Of a stretch of 64,000 nucleotides of DNA, positions 13,464-23,919 are shown piece by piece. Every line of letters begins with the position of its first letter. Position 1 is the first letter of the stretch. The stretch spans positions 1,294,001 through 1,358,000 of the forward strand of contig NC_063063.1 in assembly GCF_018812025.1 (NCBI RefSeq). The letters run 5' to 3'. The notes under the pieces are model-generated. The model did not search any database. It saw nothing but the letters and a program-made list of their open reading frames with translations, and was not told where the DNA came from. The translations under genes and the position numbers were made by a program. This DNA is from Megalobrama amblycephala. Taxonomy: Eukaryota; Chordata; Actinopteri; Cypriniformes; Xenocyprididae.

Positions 13464-13677
13464 AGGGAACATTCCATTTGGTCATTCTTCAAATATTATG
13501 GGAACGTTCTGAAAAAAGTAGTAACATTCAAACGATCATCCATTACATGATGTATAAATAATGTTTTGAGAACATTATTAAAGACCAGATAACTTTAACA
13601 TTCTATTAACGTTACTAGAAGAACGTTTGTTCATAACTTTGAGAAAACCTTGCCAGAACGTTCTGAGAATGTTCCCT
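13464..13677 (+). repeat. AGGGAACATTC MITE, intact copy (214 bp)
   Basis: Perfect 11-bp terminal inverted repeats AGGGAACATTC and GAATGTTCCCT bound a copy of the family seen at 21-302 and 18455-20373. Confidence 0.75.
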
Positions 13678-13679
13678 GT

Positions 13680-13905
13680 TGGCTGCGATAGAACAACCAT
13701 TTTTGGTTGAACGGTTCTTAAAAGAACCACTTTTTTCTTAAAAATAAAGGGTTTTTATTGGCGATTATGGTTCCATGTAGAACTTTTAACATCCTTGGAA
13801 CCTTTTCAATACACAAAAGGTTCTTCACACTAAGAAAAAAACAAGAACTGATCACTGAAAGGTTCTTTGGGGAAACCCCTTTTTTCTGCAAAACCCTTTT
13901 TTGAA
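13680..13905 (+). repeat. GGTTCTT-rich dispersed repeat
   Basis: Repeated AAAGGTTCTT/AAGAACC motifs. Related sequence lies at 17420-17720 (ATGGTTCCATG, ACAAAAGGTTCTT). Typical degenerate MITE. Confidence 0.55.
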
Positions 13906-13927
13906 AGGTTTTTCCAAGGAAGTTTTG

Positions 13928-16330
13928 GATTAGTTCACTTCTGAATGAAAATTTCCTGATTATTTACTCGCCCCATGTCATCCAAGATGTTCATGTTTTT
14001 CTTTCTTCAGTGGAAAAGAAATGAAAGAAAACATTCCAGGATTTTTGTCCATATAGTGGTCCAAATGTCAGTTTCAGTGCAGCTTCAAAGAGCTCTACAT
14101 GATCCCAGACGAGGAATAAGAGTCTCATCTAGAGAAACCATTGGACATTTTCTAAACAAAATAAAATTATATACTTTTTAACCACACTGTAAAAAAAAAT
14201 CCCAGTAAAATTTACGGTAAAAAAACGGCAGCTGTGGTTGCCAGAACTTTACCGTAAAAAATACAGTAGCAATGTAAAAAAAAAAAAATCTGTTAAATTT
14301 ATGGTAAAATAACGTATTTCATTAACTGATATAATGTTAATTTACCAACCTAATGAAGTACTAATATCTGTTTTGTATCTTTATAATACACTGACAGTCA
14401 CCAAACACAGTGGTGATGAGAGTCACATGATGAATCAAAGTTCATCACAAGCAGATTTTCCACAAGCTGAGAAGGACAACACTAACATATAGAAGGTGCA
14501 CACAGTGTCATTCACACACACACACTAAACACCATCATGGTAACATGCATGAAATTTTAAAAATGCAATAAACATTAATTTAACAACATTAAATGTAACA
14601 TAAAACCCTAATGTACATAACTGATTAGAAAAAAATGAGAAAAACTAAGAAGAAACAGAGTTATTTCAACAAAAATATATCAAATGTGAAGTGTCACGCA
14701 GGGAATTGTGGGAATGTCAATTTACGGTTTTTCACTGTAAATTTTACAATGAATTGTTATTTTTCACTTCCAAAAACTTCCAAAAATGTTACCGTAAAAT
14801 TACATTAACACTCTGAGGTCTGAAAACGCGCCGGCGCGTTTTGCAGTTTTTTTTTCACATTGCAGCAAAACAGACTTAAAATACTCCATTTTTTGTCATA
14901 GAGACATAAGTAATATATCAATTGAAACTATAGAATATCTTCTTTTATTTGTATACACTCAGAGTAAAAACACAATGTTGTGCTTTTTGTAAAATAAAGA
15001 AAACTAACATGATGCGTGATTTCTCCTCTCCCTCTGAACGAAGTCCAATCTGATAGTTCTCAGAAAATGAACTGTAACTTAGTGAATACTAATGACAAAA
15101 AAATTAAACTTATGTCTAAAAAAACGTTAAGATGTCAGGTTTTAAATCATGTAAGTCAAATCGAAAACAAACCTTCTGTGTTTATGTAATCTGTATGAAA
15201 AGAGAGCCATGTCAGAAGTCCGTGATTCAGCTCATTATCTGCTAATGCGGCCACGCCCACGGAGCCAGCGCTATTCAGACGCAAATTCAGAGGCAATACA
15301 TGCATTCATCGTCTCAATCGTGTATTTATTGTCTTGAAAAGTGTTTATCTGGATGTAAAGTCATGGTAAGGGAGCTCTAGAAGACATGCAGTTAGTTCCT
15401 GTTTTCTTTTCTTCTATAGATGAATTTTAGATGAGTTTTTGTTTCTTTAGCGCCCTCCGGCTGCAGTATGAATTGGAAACTCCATTCATGGAATAGCCTC
15501 TTCTTCTTTTAGATGAATTTGTGGACTAAAAATGCACAGAGAGCGCCCTCCGACTTCAAGGATGAATTGAAAACACCAGCGCTCATAGTAATGACAATGA
15601 ATATTAAATAAATATAACTCCTCTGTATAGAAAATTGACATAAGTACCGTTAGATCTATTACAGTTATTCACCGTATATAGTAAGGAACTTTTCTGTAAA
15701 CCAATTGACAGTTTTTCACCGCAGCATTTTTACAGTCTTTTACTGTTAAAATCACGGTCATTTTTTACAGTGCACAAATGCTCGTCTTGCACTGCTCTGT
15801 GATGCTCCACGCATGACGTAATCATGTTGGAAAGGTCACGCGTAACGTAGGCGGAAGTACCGATCCAGCGTTTACAAAGTGAACATGCAAAGACTAAGTC
15901 AAACAACGATGTTGGATGATTTTGAAGTTGGAGGAGAAAATGAGATGGAGTTTTTCGAATTACCGCAGTACTTCCACCTACGTCACGCGTGACCTTTCCA
16001 ACATGATTACGTCATGCGTGGAGCATCACAGAGCAGTGCAAGACGAGCATTTGTGGTTAAAAAGTATATAATGTTTATTTTTTTTATAAAATGTCCAATG
16101 GTTTCTCTAGATAAGACTCTTATTCCTCGTCTGGGATCATGTAGAGCTCTTTGAAGCTGCACTGAAACTGACATTTGGACCTTCAACCCGTTGAACCCCA
16201 GTGAAGTCCTCTATATGGAGAAAAATCCTGGAATGTTTTCCTTCATTTCTTTTCCACCGAAGAAAGAAAGACACGAACATCTTGAAGGACATGGGGTGAG
16301 TAAATTATCAGGAAAGTGAACTAATCCTTT
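13928..16330. mobile_element. Foldback element interrupted by a second element
   Basis: Ends GGATTAGTTCACTT and AAGTGAACTAATCC are inverted. The arms share GATCCCAGACGAGGAATAAG (left) and its reverse complement (right), and GCATGACGTAATCATG with its partner. Without the insert at 14185-15772 the element would be about 0.8 kb with arms of about 350 bp and a centre near 15870-15960. A right-arm-only relative lies at 53000-53265. Non-coding. Confidence 0.75.
14185..15772. mobile_element. CACTGTAAAAAA/TTTTTTACAGTG element nested in the foldback
   Basis: Terminal inverted repeats CACTGTAAAAAA and TTTTTTACAGTG. The flanks AACCA and CACAAATG rejoin to AACCACAAATG, which matches the uninterrupted partner arm near 16050; a 2-3 bp target duplication (CA/CAC) fits. 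ACGG/CCGT-rich subterminal repeats are present. Probably itself carries a further insertion from about 14810. No transposase frame. Confidence 0.7.
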
Positions 16331-16599
16331 AAGGGTTCTTCAAGGAACCACAGATGCCAATAAAGAAATTCAAGCCATTTTCTGGCTTACATGAAGCTGT
16401 AAAACTGGTCATTAGTGTGGTGTTATATACACACACGGATAACAGTTTGTACTCTTACACACAGTATATAATGTGTAACGCCGCCAATGTGCTTCTTCTC
16501 TCGGCTCACCTGGAGCTTGAAATGAAAAGAGGTTGAAATCAAAACACACACGCCGCATTTTAATGACTTTGCGGGCCAAACAATTTATGCATCTATCAT

Positions 16600-16900
16600 G
16601 CAACCTGTTTACATTCCCCTGACACCACCTGTCCAGAGCACCAAACACACTTTAACCCATTTACAGCTGACCATAAACAGTTTGAAACAAGAGCTGAACA
16701 GATTCCCCCCAACAAAGTTGTGTGTTTACTAAGCACTTTGAGGATGATAAAGCTGAAACCTCGGGAAATATTCAGCCGTGAATAACTTCTGAAATATTTT
16801 TCTCAAGGCACGAAAACTTGGAGACATCGGTCAGCTAACTTCACGTCAATGAGCAGATGAAACACTGTGTACAGAACATGATGCATTTCACAGCATCTTT
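16600..16900. other. Complex repeat-poor intergenic block
   Basis: No repeat partner in the window and no ORF with a domain. Candidate regulatory DNA only on composition. Confidence 0.15.
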
Positions 16901-17419
16901 TATCCAAAGAGGAACAAAAGCAATGCATCAAAGAGCCAACAATATTTGTAATACACAGGATTATTAGACATCAAGATTAGGAGGCGGGCTAGAGAAGAGG
17001 AGAAATGCAGATATATTGCAATATTAATATAATAAACAGGACACGGAGAGAGCAACAGGGTGTGTGGGTTTAAAACAGCATCACAGAGAGTTTAATGTTT
17101 ATTATTGGCAGACTGAAAATGGAGAGATGCAGAGATGTCCCTGTAAAACTGTGGTTACATTTACAAAATGTTTTCCTCAGCAGTTGAAAAGCTTTCTTTA
17201 TGCAAGCAGATCTTCACAAACATGGCATTCTCTTAACAGCAGGAAATCTCCTCTCAGCTCTTCCAAATTCCCAAACGTTCCAGAGGTTTCTTCATAGATG
17301 TGGCATGTCTGTCCGGTTTGAGGGAATCGAGTGGTCCGGGTCATTACTGAGTGCTTCCCATCTTTAATTGTTCTTGCACAACCTTTGATGAGTTTTAGAT
17401 CATCTGTTATGTGTTCACT

Positions 17420-17720
17420 TGATCAAAATAATGGCATTGATGGGTTCCATGAAGAACCTGTAATATCCACAGAAAGGTGTTTTTGTATGATGCAACAGAA
17501 GAAGCATTTTTGGTTCCTCATCAGTTCTTAAAAGAAACATTATGAACATTTTAATAATCCTTTTGTGCAATGGAAAGATTCCATGGATGTTAAAGGTTCT
17601 TCATGGAACCAATGCCAATAAAGAACCTTCATTTTTAACACCTTCTCATTGGACAAAAGGTTCTTTAGATTATTAAAATACTCATAACACTAAAAATGGA
17701 GAACTGTTCTTCATCGCTTT
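17420..17720 (+). repeat. GGTTCTT-rich dispersed repeat, second copy
   Basis: Shares AAAGGTTCTT, TTCCATG and CAATAAAGAACC motifs with 13680-13905, with internal inverted symmetry. Confidence 0.55.
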
Positions 17721-18544
17721 ATTATTTATATTTACATTTATTTTACTATATTTGATATGATGTCACATCCTCAAGCATGACATTAGAAAGATTGTCTCAT
17801 TATATCTGAGGACGGAAACATGCAGACCTTTTCATTTCAATAAAAGTACAATTTATTTATCATACAATGCATCCACATTTCAGTGTCCTGTTCATTATAA
17901 ATTCAGATGAGACTTTATTCAGAAAATAAGGTGGTTTCATTCTCAAGTTTTTCTTTTAATATCATCCATCATTTAAAGTGCAGCTATAAAGCGGATTCAG
18001 TCAGATTTACTGAACAGAAAGTGCTGTTTGTGTGTCAGTCGCTGTGTGCCGGCTATAACAGATGTCTTTTTCAAACAATGGGTGAGTAGTTCACTTCAAT
18101 ATTTTGTTTCTTCGTAATAGCCTATATTGTGAAATATTATTATGTTGATAAATAGGTCTATAGTGCTTTTTCATCGAGTCTCCGGCTGAGTTCTGTGCGC
18201 TGCAAAAGAAAGCTTAGTGCCAGAACTTTACTTGGATTTATGAGTACTGCAACCTGCTAATATACCCTAACGTTCTCAGAATGTTCTACATTATTTCATG
18301 GAATGTTTTTCTTAAGCATTTTAGCATTTTAACTTTTTTTTTTTTTTTTTATTAATACTTGCATCTAACAAAAATATATTCTAAGAATGTTTTGCTAACG
18401 CTCTCAATAAGTTATGAAAATGGTATTTCTCTCAACGTTCAAAATAACCATTTTTTTATCATTCTTCAAATATTATGGGAACGTTACTTTTGAATGTTCT
18501 CTGAACGTTCTGAAAAAAGTAGTAACATTTAAAAAAATGTTTAA

Positions 18545-20247
18545 AGGGGACCTATAATGCCCCTTTCGCAAGATGTAATATACAGTGGTATGCAAAAGTT
18601 TGGGAACCCCTTGCAGAATCTGTGAAAATGTGAATAATTTTAACAAAATAAGAGAGATCATACAAAATCCATCATTTAGTACTGTCCTGAGTAAGATATT
18701 TTACATAAAAAATGTTTACATATAATCCACAAGTAGCTGAATTTATTAAAATATCTCCGTTCAAAAGTTTGGGAACCCTTGATTCTTTATACTTATGTTT
18801 TGTGATGGTTGTTCATGAGTCTCTTGTTTGTCCTGAGCAGTTAAACTGAGCTCTGTTCTTCAGAAAAATCCTCCAGCTCCTTCAGATTCTTCAGTTTTCA
18901 AGCATCTTCTGCATATTTGAACCCTTTCCAGCAGTGACTGTATGATTTTGAGATCCATCTTTTCACACTGAGGATAACTGAGGGACTCAAACACAACTAT
19001 TAAAAAAGGTTCAAACATTCACTGATGCTCCAGAAGGAAACACGATGCATTGAGAGTCAGGGGTGAAAACTTTTGAACAGGATGAAGAAGTCCAAATTGT
19101 TCCTATTTTGTTGAATTTTTTTTTTTTTTCATTTAGTACTGCCCTTCGGAAGCAACAGAAGATACTTGCATGTTTCCCGGAAGAAAAATTAAGTACAATT
19201 TACCTTGATCTTCAAATTCAAAAAGTTTTCACCTCCCGACTCTTAATGCATCATGTTTTTTTCTGGAGCATCAGTGAATGTTTGAACCTTTTTTAATAGT
19301 TGTGTTTGAGTCTCTCAGTTGTCCTCAGTGTGAAAAGATGGATCTCAAAATCATACAGTCACTGCTGGAAAGGGTTCAAATATGCAGAAGATGCTTGAAA
19401 ACTGAAGAATCTGAAGGATTTTTCTGAAGAACAGAGCTCAGTTTAACTGTTCAGGACAAACAAGAGACTCATGAACATTTTCACAGATTCTGCAAGGGGT
19501 TCCCAAACTTTTGCATACCACTGTAAGTCTCTGGTGTCTCCAGAATGCATCTGTGAAGTTTCAGCTCAAAATCCCCCACAGATCATTTATTATAGCTTGT
19601 CAAATTTGCCCCTATTTGGGTGTGAGCAAAAACACGCCATTTTTGTGTGTGTCCCTTTAAATGCAAATGAGCTCCGCTTTCCAGAAGAGGGCGGAGCTTT
19701 AACAGCTCAACAACAACAAAGCTGGAGAATCTCACGCAGCCAAAATGACGAAAGTGTTCAGCCTTACATTGTTCAAACCGGAGTCGACACTGATGGAGAG
19801 ACTCAGGAAGAAGTTACAACTTTTAGACGTTTCTGAATGGTTAGTGGATAAATTGATGTAGTTGCTGTGGAGTTGATTCAACTCATCCACTAGCATGTGC
19901 CGTCATGTTCATCTTTTGTGTTGAATTGACCCTCGTTTGTGAAGCAGTCCGGCGTAAAATGACGGCATGACAACAACACTCGACTACAACAACTCTTCCT
20001 GTTCTCTAAAGCAGCCCAACATGGCCCCGCCCCCTTTGTTATGTGTTCTCGGGGGCGGGGTTTATGTAAATTTTAGGGTTTGTGATGTCACCAACCCAGG
20101 AAGAAGCTCGTTGTAGTCCCTTCCAGCCATTTATTGTAGTCCTTAAAAAGCAAATATCTCTCTTTGCATTGAACTTTGAGCGTCGTAACTTTGTAACATT
20201 ACACACTAACTAAAGTTAAAAAAGTCAAATCATAATCAACCACCTCT
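18545..20247 (+). mobile_element. TTAA-flanked MITE (middle level of nest)
   Basis: Flanked by TTAA at 18541-18544 and 20248-20251. It begins AGGGGACCTATAATGCCCCT and ends ACCACCTCT. TTAA duplication and short TIRs fit piggyBac-like non-autonomous elements. Other copies are at 12060-12740, 52591-52820 and 58839-59012. The frame at 19471-19836 is translation of repeat DNA. Confidence 0.75.
18583..19523. mobile_element. Tc1-like foldback (inner level of nest), 941 bp
   Basis: TA duplications flank it (18581-18582, 19524-19525). Ends CAGTGGTATGCAAAAGTTTG and CAAACTTTTGCATACCACTG are perfect inverted repeats. Arms of roughly 400 bp continue inward (CCAGCAGTGACTGTATGATT against AATCATACAGTCACTGCTGG). 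Removing it restores AGATGTAATATAAGTCTCTG, exactly as at 52618-52637. Confidence 0.85.
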
Positions 20248-20789
20248 TTAAATGAACATGTAACTAAAACGTTCCATGATCGATGTATGAATAATGTATT
20301 TGTGTTAACGTTTTGAGAACATTATTAAAGACCAGATAACTATTGAACATTTGTTCATAACTTTGAGAGAACCTGTTAGCTGATATTAGTGATATTTAAT
20401 TTTATTCTTCCTGAAGTTCCCAGAGTCCAGCCGTCAGTGGCAGTGTTTGTGTGGAGGTTTACACACACCTCACAGGTGCTAATGCAGTCATTTATCTCAG
20501 TGATGTCGAGGAGATGAGCATGCGGCGTGAGGCTGAAGTCAACACACATAGCTGCCCTCATGTCCAGATGGGGAAAAAATAGGCTGAAAAAAAAAACAAA
20601 ACAGGAAAGATTACTCGCAGGGTCATTTGGAATCCAACACGAAAGATTTATGAGTCAGAGTCAAGCTGTTATACGTGATTCCCTCCTCACAACCAGAAGC
20701 CTCTGCTTTTACATAATATATATGCTGGAAGTGGAAGAACTGATGAAATAAAATAGCTAATTTTCCACTGAACTTTAGGAAATATTTGA

Positions 20790-21530
20790 GAAATATAAAC
20801 TGCTGGTAAAAACTTTAAGATTTTTAAAAAATATATATTTTTCAAAATGTCTCTTCTGCTCACCGAGGCTGCAATTATTTGATCAAAAATACAGTAAAAA
20901 TTGTGAAATATTATTACAGTTTAAAATAAGTGTTTTCTATGTGAATATATAGTAAAGTGTAATTTATTCCAGTGATCAAAGCTGAATTTTCAGCATCATT
21001 ACTCCGGTCTTCAGTGTCACATGATCCTTCAGAAATGTTTATGGAAACTGATTCACTAAGATGTTGTTTTTTAAATAAGTAAATTGACACTTTTACTGTC
21101 AAAAGTGACAGTAAAGACATTTATAATGTTACAAAAGCTTCTATTTCAAATAAATGCTGTTCTTTTAGAACTTTCTATTCATCAAAGAATCCTGACAAAT
21201 AAAATGTATCAGTTTCCACAAAAATATGAATGTTTTTAACATCGATAACAATCATAAATGTTTCTTGAGCATCAAATCATCATATTAGAATGATTTCTGA
21301 AGGATCATGTGACACTGAAGACTGGAGTAATGATGCTGAAAATTCAGATTTGATCACTGGATATAAATTACACTTTACTATATATTCACATAGAAAACTG
21401 CTGATTTGAATTACAATAATATTTCAGAATTTTACTGCATTTTTGATCAAATAAACGCAGCTTTGGTGAGCAGAAGAGACTAAAAACATTAAAAAAATCT
21501 TAATTATTCCAACATTTTGACTGACAGTGT
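20790..21530. repeat. Foldback repeat of the CATGTGACACTGAAGA family
   Basis: 20860-21060 (CAGTGTCACATGATCCTTCA) is the reverse complement of 21290-21480 (TGAAGGATCATGTGACACTG), with a middle segment between (AAAGTGACAGTAAAGACATT). The same family recurs at 28965-29230, 30380-30662, 42360-42600 and 49752-50678. Confidence 0.75.
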
Positions 21531-22179
21531 GTCTTTCATCAGTCATCAGGTCTGTTTTTATCGCAGGCGTCGGTGGTGTAACAGTACGTTATATTTGTTT
21601 ATCATCCGTTCTGTTTTGTGTATCTGCGTCTCATCTTGACCCTGTAAGAGAGATCATGAGAACTCACTTCAGCTTCAGACTGTCAGACTGCACGAGTTCG
21701 TTGCCCACTTTGTTTACATCTGCAGGACACGTATCTTCAAACGCAGGAAAGCCATCCGGGACGCAGCAATTCACGTTCATGCCTACAGTCACAGGACGTC
21801 TCGAAAGCAAACTATTTACTACATGAGCAGAGGGTTTGGTAACTAAAACTAATTGTTAGGTTTCAAGAAGCCAAATTCACAGGGATCATCATTTGAATGT
21901 CTTAACAGAAGATGAATATAAATTCTCATTCATATTCTTTACAGATTAGATGAACCATTACATGTAAGTAGTTCATCTTTAATTATGCGTAATTCATTCT
22001 CCTTTAAAAAGTGATTAAGAAATGCACATTTAGATAGAAGGTGCTGATATTTTAATATCTGCATGTCATATGAAGTTTTAGTTTTAGTTTTAAACAAAAA
22101 AGCATGCAAACGTGTGAGTGGATGATGTGAAAGTTACTTTATCGCAATTAGTTTCCATTTTGTTAATGCATCATAATTG

Positions 22180-22360
22180 ACTTCCTGAATGAAGAACATT
22201 AAATTCCTCTTCTATACTGTGTTAAAAGCTGGTAATTATACATCACAGCAGGTAATTAGCCTAACGAGGGAGTCCTGACATGCTGCAGAAGGTCTTGTTT
22301 CTATTATGGCTGCAGTACAATAAGAGAGATGCATCTGCTGTTATTTATTAGTTTTATTTG
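22180..22360. other. Possible regulatory block upstream of glp2r
   Basis: Complex sequence with several TAATTA-like cores (GGTAATTATA, GGTAATTAGC) about 1.6 kb before the glp2r start. No repeat copy in the window. Confidence 0.2.
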
Positions 22361-23059
22361 ACAAATGGCTGGCACAAAGTTTGAAGACTAACCTCATAAC
22401 ATTGAGTTATTGTTATAGAGGCAGAATAGACATTTGTGATTGGCACTTTTAATTACACTAATAAATGTGTGACTTTTATTTGATGACAGGATTAGATTTG
22501 ATGCATTTTCATTTTTCGTATTTTTTTAGACAACTTTAGTGTCGAATTCAGGCAACAAGCTCAACAATTCAAACCTGTTTGTGCAAGAAAAAATATTTTT
22601 CTTCAATTTATGGGGAATTTATCATTTCATTTAGACTGAATTTGCAACCTTGTTGCATCCAGTTTCTGCTGCTGATGTTTTAATTTAGATTTTGATGTTA
22701 TTTAATTGCACAAATATCCTATATTTTAGTATCAGAGTTCAAATTCAAACAAAACGACTCATATAATATAGTTTCATCATCACTTGAACATTTTCTGAAG
22801 TTTAAGCACCTCTTTTAACATAATTTTTGGTTAGTGAAGTGCAGATTAAATAATAAATAGCTAACATAATTAATAATTATCTATGTTGAAAAATAAAAGC
22901 TGACTTCCTTTTCAGGCCATTTTTTGTGCCCTACCTGTTAGCTTTTATTATTATTATTATAAATTCTTTTGAAATAATTTTTTGTTCTTGCATTTTATAT
23001 TTTGAAGCTGACTCTGAACTCCTGAAGAAAAAAATCAATATAGAAGCTTACCGATTATT

Positions 23060-23425
23060 ACAGATCAAGCAGACCGACAACCGATATTTTGAACCGATAT
23101 ATATGTGTAAAAATGAAAATGAATGTTAAAAACTTTCTTTAAATGCTTTAAAACATATCTTTCATTCTGAGAACTGTTAATAATAACATGCATATTAATA
23201 ATAATCCAATATAAAATAACTTAATTGTATAAATTAAATATAGATTCATCTTTATTAAAAATTTTCTTTTGTTGTTTGATTGTCATTAATGACAGACAGA
23301 GGTGGCTAACTCAAAATTTCAAAATTAAATTATATTATCGACAATCACTGATACCGATAATCATAAAAATGTTTAATATCGGTGCCGATAATCGGCCAGG
23401 CCAATAAACGGTCGACCCCTAGTTT
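23060..23425. repeat. ACCGATA-rich transposon remnant
   Basis: ACCGATATTTTGAACCGATA and AATATCGGTGCCGATAATCG, ending CGGTCGACCCCTAG, resemble the GATA-rich elements at 32838 and 36300 but with a different terminus. Confidence 0.45.
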
Positions 23426-23861
23426 TAGTTGTAATTTCATTTTATGAAATAAACAGCTCGTAAATATACTTTATCAGAAGAAAAACGTGTTAAACGTGAA
23501 AGTATTATGCAATCATTGAAGACATTTCTCCTTTATATAGAAGCTTTTCTTTAGAATTGAGTCAAGAACCCCAGCGAACCTTGTGCTGACCGATGTTTCT
23601 CTCTCTCCCGTATTACTACAGTTCTGAGGATCTCTTAATGAAAATGCTCAGATGCTGTCACTGAATAGTTTTCCCTAAAACCTCTTTTTTACAGGCCGTG
23701 TAGCTGCTCAGCTGCCGTACGGTGATTGGCTGGGAAGGGCCAGAAGTGCAGCGGGAGTGAGTGAAAGAGTGCAGACGCTCTCAGTCTGGGATCTGAGGGT
23801 CTCCGCTCTCATCCACAGCGGATCATCTACAGGAAGTGCAGCTCCCGGCCAGGGAAGCACT

Positions 23862-23909
23862 ATGAGTGGCGTGAAGCCGTGCAGATCTTTTGGATTGGTG
23901 GGGAGGTGA
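23862..23909 (+). promoter_or_regulatory. uORF in the glp2r 5' leader (15 codons plus stop)
   Basis: An ATG at 23862 opens a 15-codon frame ending in TGA at 23907-23909, ten bases before the receptor ATG at 23920. A second upstream ATG at 23910 is in another frame and overlaps the receptor start. The receptor ATG has G at -3. The leader is presumed to begin near 23700-23830, but no TATA box fixes the start. Translation control by these frames is inference. Confidence 0.45.
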
Positions 23910-23919
23910 ATGTTGAGCC

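Larger units (their letters stand above)
18455..20373. mobile_element. Three-level transposon nest: outer AGGGAACATTC-family MITE
   Basis: Left half 18455-18540 and right half 20252-20373 correspond to adjacent parts of the 21-302 copy (TTATGGGAACGTTACTTTTG ... TAACTAAAACGTTCCATGA). They are separated by the 18545-20247 element, which is itself split by the 18583-19523 element. Confidence 0.8.

Noticed and set aside
19471..19836. 121-codon frame
   Set aside because: It crosses from the Tc1-like foldback into the TTAA MITE, and the same DNA recurs at 12110-12330 and 58839-59012; repeat translation.
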